Positions 52,681 through 61,719 of a stretch of 64,000 nt of DNA are shown piece by piece. A model generated the notes under the pieces. The model ran no database searches. It was not told where the DNA came from and saw nothing but the letters and a program-made list of their open reading frames with translations. The DNA comes from Natronosalvus rutilus (GTDB lineage Archaea; Halobacteriota; Halobacteria; Halobacteriales; Natrialbaceae). The stretch is taken from assembly GCF_024204665.1 (NCBI RefSeq), contig NZ_CP100355.1, positions 2,461,451 through 2,525,450 on the forward strand. Direction: 5' to 3'. Made by a program: the position numbers and the translations under genes. Every line of letters starts with the position of its first letter. The stretch's first letter is position 1.

Positions 52681-53442
52681 TCAGGCCTCGCTCTCCTCAC
52701 TCTCGAGCGCCCGCTGTACCCGCTCGAGGACGGTCGGATTGTCGCTAGGCCGGCCGACGCTGACCGCGTCGGCGCCGTAGGCGAGGTATTCGTGAACCGT
52801 CGACTCGTCGCGGACACCGTTGTTGGCGATTACGTACAGATCGCAGGCGTCGGTGACATCCGCGATGACGGATTCGGAGTCCATCGCGTCGACGTGGACG
52901 AACGACGCGCCGGCGGCCTCGAGCGAGCGACACAGCGTCGGCAGGTCGACGCCCGGGACCTCGGCGCGGACCTTGACGCCGACGGTCGCGCCGTCGTCGG
53001 CGGCGGTGGCGACGTACTCGCCGAGTCGGTCCGCATCTCGCAGGAGCGTTTGACCACAGCCGACCGTACAGAGTTCGGGCTGGCGGCAGTGAGCGTTAAT
53101 CTCGAGCAACGCGTCTCGCTCCCGGCAGACGCGAGCGACGGGAGGGATGGCGTCGGCGCTCGCGCTCCTGACGTTGATTCCGGCCTGGATTGGCTCGTCC
53201 TCGAGGGTGGCGAGTTGATCGTCGACGAATGCGACCGGGTCGTCGGGCAGGAATTCGGTCCGGTCGCGGGCGACGAGTTCGCGGGCGGCCTCGCGGGACG
53301 GGGCGTCGAGCGCGATACCGCCGAGGAACGCACAGCCGGCCCACTCGGCGGCTGCGAGCGCCCACTCGGCGTCAGATTGTCCCGAGAGACTGGCCAGTGC
53401 GAGTGGCGGGGAGAGCGATGAGGAGAGCGGGTGCGATGACAT
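52681..53442 (-). CDS. tRNA-dihydrouridine-synthase-like barrel protein
   Basis: A 253-residue FMN-type TIM barrel, shorter than true Dus enzymes. Features include ALASLSGQSDAEWALAAAEWAGCAFLGG, the Dus-like active-site region LLEINAHCRQPELCTVGCGQTLL (Cys in the place of the catalytic Cys), VGVKVRAEVPG, and VIANNGVRDESTVHEYLAYGADAVSVGRPS at the phosphate-binding end. It is 3 bases downstream of cofD on the same strand. Adjacent pairing with cofD is a known arrangement in archaea as far as I recall. It might modify tRNA or another nucleotide; not proved. Confidence 0.75.
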   Translation of the reverse strand: MSSHPLSSSLSPPLALASLSGQSDAEWALAAAEWAGCAFLGGIALDAPSREAARELVARDRTEFLPDDPVAFVDDQLATLEDEPIQAGINVRSASADAIPPVARVCRERDALLEINAHCRQPELCTVGCGQTLLRDADRLGEYVATAADDGATVGVKVRAEVPGVDLPTLCRSLEAAGASFVHVDAMDSESVIADVTDACDLYVIANNGVRDESTVHEYLAYGADAVSVGRPSDNPTVLERVQRALESEESEA

Positions 53443-53445
53443 CGG

Positions 53446-54438
53446 TCAGGCGAGGATCGAGAGCGCCTCGTCGATGGCCTGGATCACGCGGCCGGCGTCC
53501 TCCGGTGAGTCGATCCGGATGTCGGTCTGAATCGTCGGCCGGTCGAACTCGGTCGGGTCATCCCTGTCGATGACGAACGCGTCGGCGAAGGGGTACGCCG
53601 TCGCCAGGCCAGCCGTGTTCGGCGTCGCGCCGACGGCCTCCATCAGGTCGGCCGCCGGACCCGAGAACGCCTCGTCACCCAGGAACGGCGAGACGGCGAC
53701 GACGGGCGTCTCCATCAGCGCCCTCGCGACGCCGGGCAGCGCGAGCATCGGTCCGATGCTCGTCACCGGGTTAGACGGCCCGATCACGACGACGTCGGAG
53801 AGCGCCTCGAGCACCCCCGGCGCCGGTTCGGCGGTCGACGAGCCGCGGAACTCGACGTTCGTGATCGTCGGTTCCCCGCGATGGGCGACCCAGTACTCCT
53901 GGAAGTGCATCAGGCCGTCCTCGGTGTGGATCAGGCTCGCGACGGCGTCGTCGCTCATCGGCAGGACGTCGATCGTCAGCCCGAATCCGTCGGCGAGGAC
54001 GTTGGTGGCCTCCGAGAGCGTGTGCCCCTGGTCGAGGAGGCTGGTCCGCGTGAGGTGAACTGCTCGGTCGCGGTCGCCGATCGTCATGAACTCTGCGATG
54101 CCCGAGAACCGACGCCACCGGGCGATGTCGCGACCCTCGGTCTGTCTCGAGGTCTCGAGATACTGCGGACCGTCGGGGAGGTCGGCCGCCGCGGCGATGT
54201 CGGAAAGTGCGGAGTGCGTGCGATGCGTGTCGCCCCTGATCCCCCACCAACGTTCGCGGTCGAGGACGCCGCCGCCTTGGAAGAGAAGCGTATCGACGTC
54301 GGGAGAGACGAAGAGACCGCCGAGTTCGATGTCGTCGCCGGTGTTGGCGACGACGGTAATCTCGTCCGGCGAGAACGCCGCTCCGGCCCCGTCTAACAGC
54401 TTCGGCGTGCCGGTACCCCCGGAGAGGAACGTAACCAT
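53446..54438 (-). CDS. cofD: 2-phospho-L-lactate transferase
   Basis: A 330-residue enzyme of coenzyme F420 synthesis; it transfers the lactyl (or enolpyruvyl) phospho-group to the deazaflavin Fo. The signature motifs are [17 protein letters not shown] at the N-terminus, [34 protein letters not shown] and [21 protein letters not shown]. Length and order match the family throughout. The ATG at 54438 has a clear 100-base intergenic region upstream towards the GCS2-like gene. It is co-directional with the Dus-like gene, with 3 bases between them. Confidence 0.95.
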   Translation of the reverse strand: MVTFLSGGTGTPKLLDGAGAAFSPDEITVVANTGDDIELGGLFVSPDVDTLLFQGGGVLDRERWWGIRGDTHRTHSALSDIAAAADLPDGPQYLETSRQTEGRDIARWRRFSGIAEFMTIGDRDRAVHLTRTSLLDQGHTLSEATNVLADGFGLTIDVLPMSDDAVASLIHTEDGLMHFQEYWVAHRGEPTITNVEFRGSSTAEPAPGVLEALSDVVVIGPSNPVTSIGPMLALPGVARALMETPVVAVSPFLGDEAFSGPAADLMEAVGATPNTAGLATAYPFADAFVIDRDDPTEFDRPTIQTDIRIDSPEDAGRVIQAIDEALSILA

Positions 54439-54541
54439 ACGCGTCAGTTTCCGCTGGGGGGCTTAAGCAGTTGCGGCCAGATCGTGGTGGCTAATTGTAG
54501 CAGCTCGTTCTCAACAGCTCGAATCCGGCCGGGTTAGTGGA

Positions 54542-56116
54542 TCACGTCCAGTCCGCGAAACTCCCTTCGAACAGCGTCTCAGCCTGCTGTTCGACGTACT
54601 GACGTTGCATCACCTCGAGGGCGCCCGCGAGCGATTCCCCCGAGGCGACCTCGTCGGCCACTAGCTCGTGTTTCCAGCGGGCAGGGGTCAGTCCCTGGCG
54701 GACGCGGCGACGAAGCGGGTGGAGGTACGCTGCAACCTCCTCGTCGGTCAGGCCGCGACTCGAGAGGCCGTCTTCGGCGTGTGCGAAGAGGTCTGCGTAG
54801 ACGGCTTCCGTGTCGCTCGTCGTTTGCCCGTCGTTCGTGATCCACTCGAGGTCGGCCGCCAGTCCATCGCGCATCGCGGCGTAGAAGTTCTCGCGGGCGA
54901 TCTCCCAGTCGAGTTCGCGAACGGGATGCTCGAGGTGAGTGAGACTCTCCAGGAGCCCCGCGTAGGCCGCGAGGAATGCGACGGAGTCCCGGACGGTCGG
55001 CTGGGCCGGAATCGGGCGAAACTCGATGCGGGCGTTCGCCGCCGACCGACTCGAGCCGTCGAAGACCGGGCGCACCCACCGCCAGTAGGTGCCGTGCTTG
55101 CGCCGGAAGTGGGCGAACTGGTCGTCGAACCGGTCGCCGTCGCCGACCGGCATCGGCACGAGGGTGTCGTCGGTGGCGATTCGCTCGACAGCCTCCTCGA
55201 CGCTCTCGAGGTCGTGCGGGAAGCGGACTTTACCGGCCCCGGCCGAGGGATCGTTCAGGACGGTCTCGAAGATACTGATCCGGTGTTCCATCCAGGCATC
55301 GCGAAGGACGTCCTCAGCGGACGCGCCCTCGTCGTAGAGATCCGCCGGGAGGAACGGCGAGTTGACCCCCAGTGCGAGCAGCGGGCCGGCGATCCTGACG
55401 GCGTAGTTGAAGTACGTCGGCAGGTCGGGGGCGTGGGGAACCTGATAGTGGGGCTGGATCGAGGTGATGAGGCTCTCCGGCATCGCGGTCTCGGCGGCGA
55501 GCGAGACGTGCGGGCAGTCGAGGACCATCCCGGCGGCCTCGGCACGGTCGGTGTTGGCCATCGCGTGATACCGAGCGGCGTCGCTCATGTTCGTTGCGAG
55601 CGTGACGGTGCGCGAGTTGGTGCCCGCTTCCTCGCTGTCGCCTGAGGAATCGCCGACCTCGAGCGTCCGTTCGATCGTGTCCGTCAGGTACTCGCGAGCC
55701 AATTCGCCCGCCGGCGGCAGGGTCCAGAGGCCGTCGCTGACCAGGCGCATCCCCTCCGCGTTCGCAACGTTCTCGGCCGCGCGAAGGCGGGCGAGAATCT
55801 CTGATTCCTGGGCGCGAAGCCCGTCGGCGTTGAGCGGCTGCGGACTCGTCGTCATTTCCGCGTTGTGGAGGCCGAGTTCCTTCTCGAAGCCCATCAACTC
55901 GAGGAGACGCCGGGGAACGCGCTTGAGCGCGGCCGTTTCGGCGTCGATGGCGTAGAATTCGTACTCGAAGCCGACGATCGCCTGTGGGTTGTCGAACGCG
56001 CCCGACTCGATTCCCTCGACGATGACGTCGGCTTCCTCGATCGCGCGGTCGCGAAACGACTCGGCATCGACGGCGAGTACCTCCTCGAGACGCGACGCGA
56101 GTTCCTCGGCTCCCAT
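54542..56116 (-). CDS. Glutamate-cysteine-ligase-type (GCS2-like) protein
   Basis: A 524-residue carboxylate-amine-ligase-fold protein. It shows IVGFEYEFYAIDAETAA (first substrate/metal Glu), LHNAEMTTSPQPLNADG, TLATNMSDAARYHAMANTDRAEAAG, LVLDCPHVSLA-type and IQPHYQVPHAPDLPTYFNYAVRIAGP motifs, and FDGSSRSAANARIEFRPIPAQPTVRDS. This resembles gamma-glutamylcysteine synthetases. Haloarchaea make gamma-glutamylcysteine as their main thiol, but a shorter GCS2 homologue is the characterised enzyme, so this larger one may ligate another amine. The ATG at 56116 is preferred because upstream codons are Ser/Arg-rich. Confidence 0.72.
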   Translation of the reverse strand: MGAEELASRLEEVLAVDAESFRDRAIEEADVIVEGIESGAFDNPQAIVGFEYEFYAIDAETAALKRVPRRLLELMGFEKELGLHNAEMTTSPQPLNADGLRAQESEILARLRAAENVANAEGMRLVSDGLWTLPPAGELAREYLTDTIERTLEVGDSSGDSEEAGTNSRTVTLATNMSDAARYHAMANTDRAEAAGMVLDCPHVSLAAETAMPESLITSIQPHYQVPHAPDLPTYFNYAVRIAGPLLALGVNSPFLPADLYDEGASAEDVLRDAWMEHRISIFETVLNDPSAGAGKVRFPHDLESVEEAVERIATDDTLVPMPVGDGDRFDDQFAHFRRKHGTYWRWVRPVFDGSSRSAANARIEFRPIPAQPTVRDSVAFLAAYAGLLESLTHLEHPVRELDWEIARENFYAAMRDGLAADLEWITNDGQTTSDTEAVYADLFAHAEDGLSSRGLTDEEVAAYLHPLRRRVRQGLTPARWKHELVADEVASGESLAGALEVMQRQYVEQQAETLFEGSFADWT

Positions 56117-56644
56117 ACCACCGGGTCTGCTTTCCAGTGGGTTAAATGCAGTTATCCCTCGAGCGGACACTGTACTCGAGTTTTCGCCCCGGACCGTAGA
56201 CTGGCAGCCTGCATTCCCGAGCGACTGGCTGGTGGGGAGCGATTCCACCGGGAGACGGTGGCGGGACGCTGGATGCGGGTCGCAAGTCGTGGTTGCTGGT
56301 TGCAGGCCATCGGTCACAGGTCGTGGTTGTGTCTCGCAGTTTGCTCATGGGCGAACATCTCGAGAGCGCGCACCCACGCGCCGGTCGTGAGCGAGCCGTA
56401 TCGAGGCAGGCCACCAAAACACTATTCAGAACCGGACCATCACCGAATGTGAGAGGTGGTCGAGTTTCGTTGTATTCTTGTCAGATGAACGAATACCCCA
56501 CCGGGCGGTCTACGAGTCGTTTGAACCAGGAACTCGCTCCTCGAGGAGGACGCACACCGACAGCCAGAAGTAGTGACTGAAATATAACATCTAATCCATC
56601 CTAAACGTTAATAGGCCAGATTTTGTATTATTACCAGCTTGCAG
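56117..56644. other. Intergenic region before the stressosome-like operon
   Basis: About 530 bases without a supported gene. A patch at about 56276-56335 contains near-repeated gtcgtggttg words. The last 70 bases are AT-rich: a TATA-like tttgtattatt lies at about 56621-56631 and another AT core (aacgttaatagg) at about 56604-56615, either of which could drive the operon starting at 56645. Confidence 0.5.
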
Positions 56645-57454
56645 ATGCCATCCAGTGACCCCCCATACGAGAAATTAATCGAAAATGCACCTATCGGCAT
56701 CTTCCGGGTTCCAGTCGACGACATGGACCTCGAAGCGTCCGAGGTCGACCTGGAGAATCAGTACGCCAATCGGCGGCTCGCCAGAATGCTTTCTTTCGAT
56801 TCAGTCGAACAGCTTCGCTCGGAGATTTCGTCCATCGAATACGCGGATCCACAGGACGCCGAGCGATTCGAAGAACAGCTCAAGCGAACGGGTCGCGTGG
56901 ACGCGTTCGAAACGCAACTTCTCGGCAACAACGGCGAGACGATAGACGTGCTCGTCTCTGGAACCGTCGACGACGGGGAGTTCATCGCCTACGTCACCGA
57001 CATTTCCGAACGGAAACGACTCGAGCGGAAGACGGCCGAACAGGCCGAAGCGATTCTCGAACAGTCGACGCCGATCGTCGAGATCTGGGATTGCATCACG
57101 CTCGCAACCGTGGTCGGAACGCTGGATACGTCCCGCGCACAGCGGCTCACCGAAGAGTTGCTCACCGAACTCACGGAGAACGGAGCGGAGATCGCGCTGA
57201 TCGACATCACCGGCGTTCCGAACGTCGACACAGCGACGGCACAGCACCTCACCGATACGGTGAACGCCGTGTCGCTGCTGGGGAGCGAGGTCATCATCAC
57301 CGGAATCAATCCCGACATCGCCCAGACGCTGGTCCAGCTCGGGATCACGATGGACGACATCCGAACCAGGTCCACGTTGAGCGAGGGGCTGGAACTCGGA
57401 TTGCACCTCACCCAGAACATCGACATCGTGACGAATGCGTCCCAATCCCAGTAA
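56645..57454 (+). CDS. RsbR-like PAS-STAS protein (stressosome sensor)
   Basis: A 269-residue protein. An N-terminal PAS domain (about 1-120; PYEKLIENAPIGIFRVPVDD ... YVTDISERKRLE) is joined through a helix to a C-terminal STAS domain (about 140-265). The STAS part matches RsbR: EQSTPIVEIWDCITLATVVGTLDT, ELTENGAEIALIDITGVPNVDTATAQHL, VIITGINPDIAQTLVQLGI. Thr189 in DITGV corresponds to the RsbR residue phosphorylated by RsbT; Thr219 lies where the second site is expected. In bacteria RsbR proteins form the stressosome shell and sense signals; here the PAS is the candidate sensor. First gene of the operon; a TTG at 56639 is an alternative start. Confidence 0.85.
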   Translation: MPSSDPPYEKLIENAPIGIFRVPVDDMDLEASEVDLENQYANRRLARMLSFDSVEQLRSEISSIEYADPQDAERFEEQLKRTGRVDAFETQLLGNNGETIDVLVSGTVDDGEFIAYVTDISERKRLERKTAEQAEAILEQSTPIVEIWDCITLATVVGTLDTSRAQRLTEELLTELTENGAEIALIDITGVPNVDTATAQHLTDTVNAVSLLGSEVIITGINPDIAQTLVQLGITMDDIRTRSTLSEGLELGLHLTQNIDIVTNASQSQ

Positions 57455-57455
57455 C

Positions 57456-57830
57456 ATGACCCACACAGATCGCGTCACCGTTATCCAGGTGCGAGGAACG
57501 CTGATTGCGACCCTCCCCCCACACCCGTCGGACAGTACGATCGACGACCTCCAGGAGCGCATTCTCGAGCGGATCAATCAGACGAACCTCGAACGCATCG
57601 AGGGAGTCGTGCTCGACGTCTCCGACGTGCAAACGGTCGACTCGTTCTTCGCCCGCGTGATCGTCGAGACGGCGAAGATGGTCGAACTGATGGGCGTTCG
57701 ACCGATTCTCGTCGGCATCGGCCCTGCCATCGCCATCACGGTGACCGAACTCGGATTCGACCTCGGTGGTGTGCAGACGGCCAGGAGTATCGATGCGGCG
57801 CTAGATGCCCTCGGGATAGATTCGGGGTGA
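57456..57830 (+). CDS. RsbS-like STAS protein
   Basis: A 124-residue single STAS domain. RsbS-like features include VTVIQVRGTLIATLPPHPSD, GVVLDVSDVQTVDSFFARVI and LMGVRPILVGIGPAIAITVTELG. Ser56 in LDVSDV is in the position of the RsbS serine that RsbT phosphorylates. The ATG lies one base after the stop of the RsbR-like gene. RsbS normally co-assembles with RsbR and holds the kinase RsbT until stress; the same role is the simplest reading here. Confidence 0.85.
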   Translation: MTHTDRVTVIQVRGTLIATLPPHPSDSTIDDLQERILERINQTNLERIEGVVLDVSDVQTVDSFFARVIVETAKMVELMGVRPILVGIGPAIAITVTELGFDLGGVQTARSIDAALDALGIDSG

Positions 57831-57835
57831 GTCAC

Positions 57836-58261
57836 ATGGTGAGCGAAGAAGGGGTCCTCGAGATCGCCTCCGAATCGGACATCGTCACCGCCCGGACCAC
57901 GATTCGTAACGTCGTTTCGAACGTCGGTTTCGGGCTGACGGACACCACCCGGATCGTGACCGCGGTCTCCGAACTCGCCCGGAACATCTATCTCTACGCC
58001 GAGGTCGGGACGATGCGCTGGCGCGTCCGCTCGGAGGGGAGTCGGCGCGTCGTCGAAATCGTCTTCGACGACGATGGACCGGGAATTTCGGACGTCGATC
58101 GCGCCCTCGAGGAGGGGTACTCGACGTCGAGCGGAATGGGCCACGGCCTCTCCGGGGCCCAGAAGATGATGGACGAGTTCGAGATCGACACGAGTGCCGA
58201 AACGGGGACGACCGTCACCATTCGCAAGTACGTGCCACAAGTGGTCGCCAATGACGGGTGA
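57836..58261 (+). CDS. RsbT-like serine/threonine kinase (HATPase)
   Basis: A 141-residue GHKL kinase. All Bergerat motifs are present: AVSELARNIYLYAEVG (N-box, almost the bacterial RsbT signature), IVFDDDGPGISD (G1), and GMGHGLSGAQKMMDEFEID (G2). In bacteria RsbT phosphorylates RsbR and RsbS, then leaves the stressosome to activate a partner. A GTG at 57827 that overlaps the stop of the RsbS-like gene is an alternative start; either way the genes are coupled. Its stop lies inside the start region of the next gene. Confidence 0.88.
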   Translation: MVSEEGVLEIASESDIVTARTTIRNVVSNVGFGLTDTTRIVTAVSELARNIYLYAEVGTMRWRVRSEGSRRVVEIVFDDDGPGISDVDRALEEGYSTSSGMGHGLSGAQKMMDEFEIDTSAETGTTVTIRKYVPQVVANDG

Positions 58262-59270
58262 CGACGAGACGTCGATCACGATTTCCAAACAGGCCGACGT
58301 CATCCTCGCCGGCCGCCGGGCGAAGCCGATCCTGGCAGCGTTCGAACTCGACGAGTCGACCGTCGAAGAGGTCGTCCTCGTGATCCACGAACTGGCCTCG
58401 AACATCGTCAAACACGCCGGGGAAGGGACGATCACGCTCGTGCCCACGTCGTCGGACGACCATCGCGGTCTCGAGATTCACGCCGAGGACTCGGGGCCGG
58501 GAATCGGCGACGTCGATCGAGCGATCACCGACGGCTATTCGACGGCGGGGAGCCTGGGGTCCGGCCTCGGGGCGGTCGATCGGCTCATGGACGAATTCGA
58601 AGTCGTTCCTCGCCCCGACTCACACGCGGGCACGCATATCGTCGCCAAACGCGAATTTCGGACTCGAGCGCGTTCACAGAAGCCGTTTCCGCTCACGTTC
58701 GGAGCGGCGACGCGCCCCCGGACGCGCGGCGATCCGAACGGCGACGCGTTCGTCATCAAGCGGTGGGGAGACAGCGCCCTCGTCGGCGTCATCGACGGAC
58801 TGGGGCACGGACGGGATGCTCACACCGCCGCGGCGGCGGCGAAACGGTACGTCACGAGCCACTTCGATCAGTCGCTCACCGCGATCTTTCGAGGCGTCGA
58901 ACGGGTGTGTACCAGGACGCGCGGCGTCGTCATGGCGCTCGCTCGCTTCGACTGGTCCCAGGAGACGATTTCCTACGCCAGCGTCGGCAACATCTCGCAC
59001 AAGGTCGATGCCCCGGTGCCGTTCCAGTTCGTGACGCGACGGGGAGTGCTCGGGAACGACGCGCCGGAACCGTTGATCAAGGAAAACGAGTGGGACCCCG
59101 AGTACGCCCTGGCGCTGTATTCTGACGGCGTACGGTCACTCTGGAAGTGGGACGAATTCGTCCACCTCGTGGACGAACCGAGTTCGACGCTCGCACACCG
59201 GCTCCTGGCAGAGCTAGCGGACGAGAACGACGACGCGACCGTACTGGTGGTTACGAGGGGATCGCGATGA
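58251..59270 (+). CDS. RsbT/RsbW-like kinase fused to SpoIIE-type (RsbX-like) phosphatase
   Basis: A 339-residue two-domain protein. Residues about 1-135 are a second GHKL kinase-like domain (LVIHELASNIVKHAGEG, AEDSGPGIGD, GSLGSGLGAVDRLMDEFE). Residues about 150-339 are a PP2C/SpoIIE phosphatase with metal Asp residues at DPNGDAF, LVGVIDGLGHGRDAHTAA, LALYSDGVRSL and NDDATVLVV, so catalysis looks intact. Bacterial stressosome operons carry an RsbX phosphatase that resets RsbR/RsbS, sometimes as such a fusion. The ATG overlaps the kinase gene by 11 bases. It probably both reverses and tunes the switch. Confidence 0.85.
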   Translation: MTGDDETSITISKQADVILAGRRAKPILAAFELDESTVEEVVLVIHELASNIVKHAGEGTITLVPTSSDDHRGLEIHAEDSGPGIGDVDRAITDGYSTAGSLGSGLGAVDRLMDEFEVVPRPDSHAGTHIVAKREFRTRARSQKPFPLTFGAATRPRTRGDPNGDAFVIKRWGDSALVGVIDGLGHGRDAHTAAAAAKRYVTSHFDQSLTAIFRGVERVCTRTRGVVMALARFDWSQETISYASVGNISHKVDAPVPFQFVTRRGVLGNDAPEPLIKENEWDPEYALALYSDGVRSLWKWDEFVHLVDEPSSTLAHRLLAELADENDDATVLVVTRGSR

Positions 59271-61612
59271 GCGGCCAGGACGGTGACGAACAGACCTCTG
59301 ACCGGGATATGATCCAGGCACTGCAGGCGGAGCTCAGGGAGACGAACGAGGGGCTTCTCGCGCTCACCCTCGAACGCGAGGAACACGAACGGACGCTGAC
59401 GGCGCTCCACGAATCGAGCCGGGAACTGCTCCACGCCGAGACCGCCGAGGACGTGAGCGACCTGATCCTCGAGACGACGAACGAGGTCCTCGGCCTTCCC
59501 GGCGTGGGGGTGTACTTCGCCAATGAGGACGGAACCCGGCTCTCGCCGGCCGCGACGACCGAGTACGTCGAGAATAGGTTCGGATCCCTGTCGTCCGTGA
59601 GCCCCGACGACTCGGTCGCGTGGCGGTCGTTCGCCGAGCAAGAGACCATCGTGATGGACGACGGTATGACCGGTCGCGACGAGGGTCTCGAGGCGGCGTT
59701 CCCCAGCGGAATCTGGCTCCCGCTCAGCACCCATGGCGTCCTGGTCGCCGTCTCCGACGGGATCGGGGTGTTCGACGCGGACAAACGCCAGCTCGCCGGA
59801 CTGCTCGCAGCCACCGCCGAAGCAGCCCTCGACCGGGTCGAACAGGAGAAACGGCGACGCCGGCGGGAAGCGCAGCTCGAGGGACTCGTCGAGGCGACAG
59901 GGGAGTTGCTCGGAGCGGAGACGGTACGAGAGGTCTGTGATACCGTGGTCGAGACGGCCGAATCGGCGCTCAGTCTTCCGATTACGATGGTCGCGGTCTA
60001 CGATAGCGAGACGGGGACGCTCAGACCACGCGCACAGACGGCGATGGCCGAAACGATCGTCGACGCGGAGCAGATGTTCGACCCGCAGGCCGAACTGGCG
60101 TGGCAGGCGTTCGCCGAGAAACGAGTGACGGTTCACGACGAGATGGCGGTCGCCCCCGGGGCCGACGCCGACGGTGACACCTACGGCGTTGCGATCCTCC
60201 CGCTCGGGAGACACGGCGTGCTCGTCATCGGCTCGAGAACGACCGACGACGTACACGACGAGCGACTGTCGCTCGCCCGGATACTGGCCGCGAGCACGGA
60301 ACCGTCGCTGGCTCGGCTCCTGGCGACGAACGCCGAGTCCTCGCTCGATCGGGCCGAACGGGAATGCCAGCTCATCGAACGTGACGAACGCCTGCACGAA
60401 CAGAACGAGCGGCTCACGCGACTGAACCAGATCAACGACGTCATCCGTCACATCGATCAGGCGCTGGTGGCGGCGGATTCGCGAACGGCGATCGAACAGG
60501 CCGTCTGCACCCAGTTGACGACCGCCGGACCGTACACCTTCGCCTGGATCGGCGAGTACGACGCGGTGCACGACGCGGTGGCTCCCCAGGAGTGGGGCGG
60601 CGCCAACGACGGGTACCTCGATACGATCGACCCGCGAGAAAAAGCCGACTCGAGCGAACGAGGACCGACAGAACGGGCGAACGAGACACAGGAACCACAG
60701 GTGGTCGAGGACCTGCTCGGCGAGCCGCCACTCCCCCGGTGGCGCCGGGAGGCGCTCAAGCGCGGCTATCGCGCCTGTATCGCGATCCCGCTCGTGTATC
60801 GCGAGATGCGCTACGGCGTGTTGACGGTGTATTCGGATCGGCTCGAGACGTTCGGGGATCTAGAGCGCACCGTCCTCGTCGAACTCGGCGAGACCATCGC
60901 CTACGCGATCAACGCCGTCGAGAGCAAGAAAGCGCTCGTGAGCGACGAGTTCGTCGAAGTGGAGATAGAGATTCGGGACGACGCAATCCCGTTCCTCTCG
61001 GTGACGGCCGAGGTCGGTTGCGCCGTCGAACTCGAGAGCGTGGTCGCCCGGTCCGATGGCGGGTACCGCGTCTTCTTCACCACTCACGGGACGCCGCTGG
61101 AGCCCGTCCTCGAGCACATGGAGCGGGCGTTCGCGGTGGACGACACGCGGTTCATTTCGGAGAACGACGAGGAGTGTCTCTTCGAGTGTACGGTCGACGA
61201 GTCGAGTTTCTTCGGAACGCTCCTCGGTCACGGCGCCGTCCCCCAGCGATTCAGGGCGGAAGGCGGCGAAGGAACGATCGCCGTCGCCCTCCCGGAGAGC
61301 GCGGACGTGCGGCTGTTCATCGACACGATCCAGGCGACGTACGACCACTCGGAGTTGCTGGCGCGACGCGAGCAACCTCGAGAGCGGGATCGACAGACGA
61401 AGAGCGGGTTCACGGCGGACATGGACGAGATACTGACCGACCGTCAGCGAGAGGTGCTCCGGACCGCCTACGAGAGCGGATTCTTCGAGTCGCCACGCGA
61501 ACGCACCGGCAGCGAGATCAGCGACGCACTCGGCGTCTCACAGCCGACGTTCAACAATCACCTCCGCGCCGCCCAGCGAAAATTCTTCGAGCTCGTCTTC
61601 GAATCGGACTGA
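59267..61612 (+). CDS. GAF-containing HTH-10 (bacterio-opsin activator-like) regulator
   Basis: A 781-residue cytoplasmic regulator. A short coiled-coil (about 12-40) precedes three GAF domains (about 45-180, 200-345 and 395-545). The bat-family GAF/HTH-associated region follows (about 560-690), and then the HTH-10 domain (LTDRQREVLRTAYESGFFESP ... SEISDALGVSQPTFNNHLRAAQRKFF). Bat-type proteins are haloarchaeal transcription regulators. The ATG overlaps the phosphatase gene's stop by 4 bases (ATGA). It replaces the sigma-factor-related output that follows rsbRST in bacteria. I infer that it is the output of this operon's partner switch. Confidence 0.87.
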   Translation: MSGQDGDEQTSDRDMIQALQAELRETNEGLLALTLEREEHERTLTALHESSRELLHAETAEDVSDLILETTNEVLGLPGVGVYFANEDGTRLSPAATTEYVENRFGSLSSVSPDDSVAWRSFAEQETIVMDDGMTGRDEGLEAAFPSGIWLPLSTHGVLVAVSDGIGVFDADKRQLAGLLAATAEAALDRVEQEKRRRRREAQLEGLVEATGELLGAETVREVCDTVVETAESALSLPITMVAVYDSETGTLRPRAQTAMAETIVDAEQMFDPQAELAWQAFAEKRVTVHDEMAVAPGADADGDTYGVAILPLGRHGVLVIGSRTTDDVHDERLSLARILAASTEPSLARLLATNAESSLDRAERECQLIERDERLHEQNERLTRLNQINDVIRHIDQALVAADSRTAIEQAVCTQLTTAGPYTFAWIGEYDAVHDAVAPQEWGGANDGYLDTIDPREKADSSERGPTERANETQEPQVVEDLLGEPPLPRWRREALKRGYRACIAIPLVYREMRYGVLTVYSDRLETFGDLERTVLVELGETIAYAINAVESKKALVSDEFVEVEIEIRDDAIPFLSVTAEVGCAVELESVVARSDGGYRVFFTTHGTPLEPVLEHMERAFAVDDTRFISENDEECLFECTVDESSFFGTLLGHGAVPQRFRAEGGEGTIAVALPESADVRLFIDTIQATYDHSELLARREQPRERDRQTKSGFTADMDEILTDRQREVLRTAYESGFFESPRERTGSEISDALGVSQPTFNNHLRAAQRKFFELVFESD

Positions 61613-61719
61613 GACTCGAGCACCGGTTTTGCTATTCTAGCCACTGACATCGATTCACATGGCTTCGTGGCTAGCTACGCTCTCTTTTCCAGTAGAACAA
61701 GTACGTATAATTGAATATC

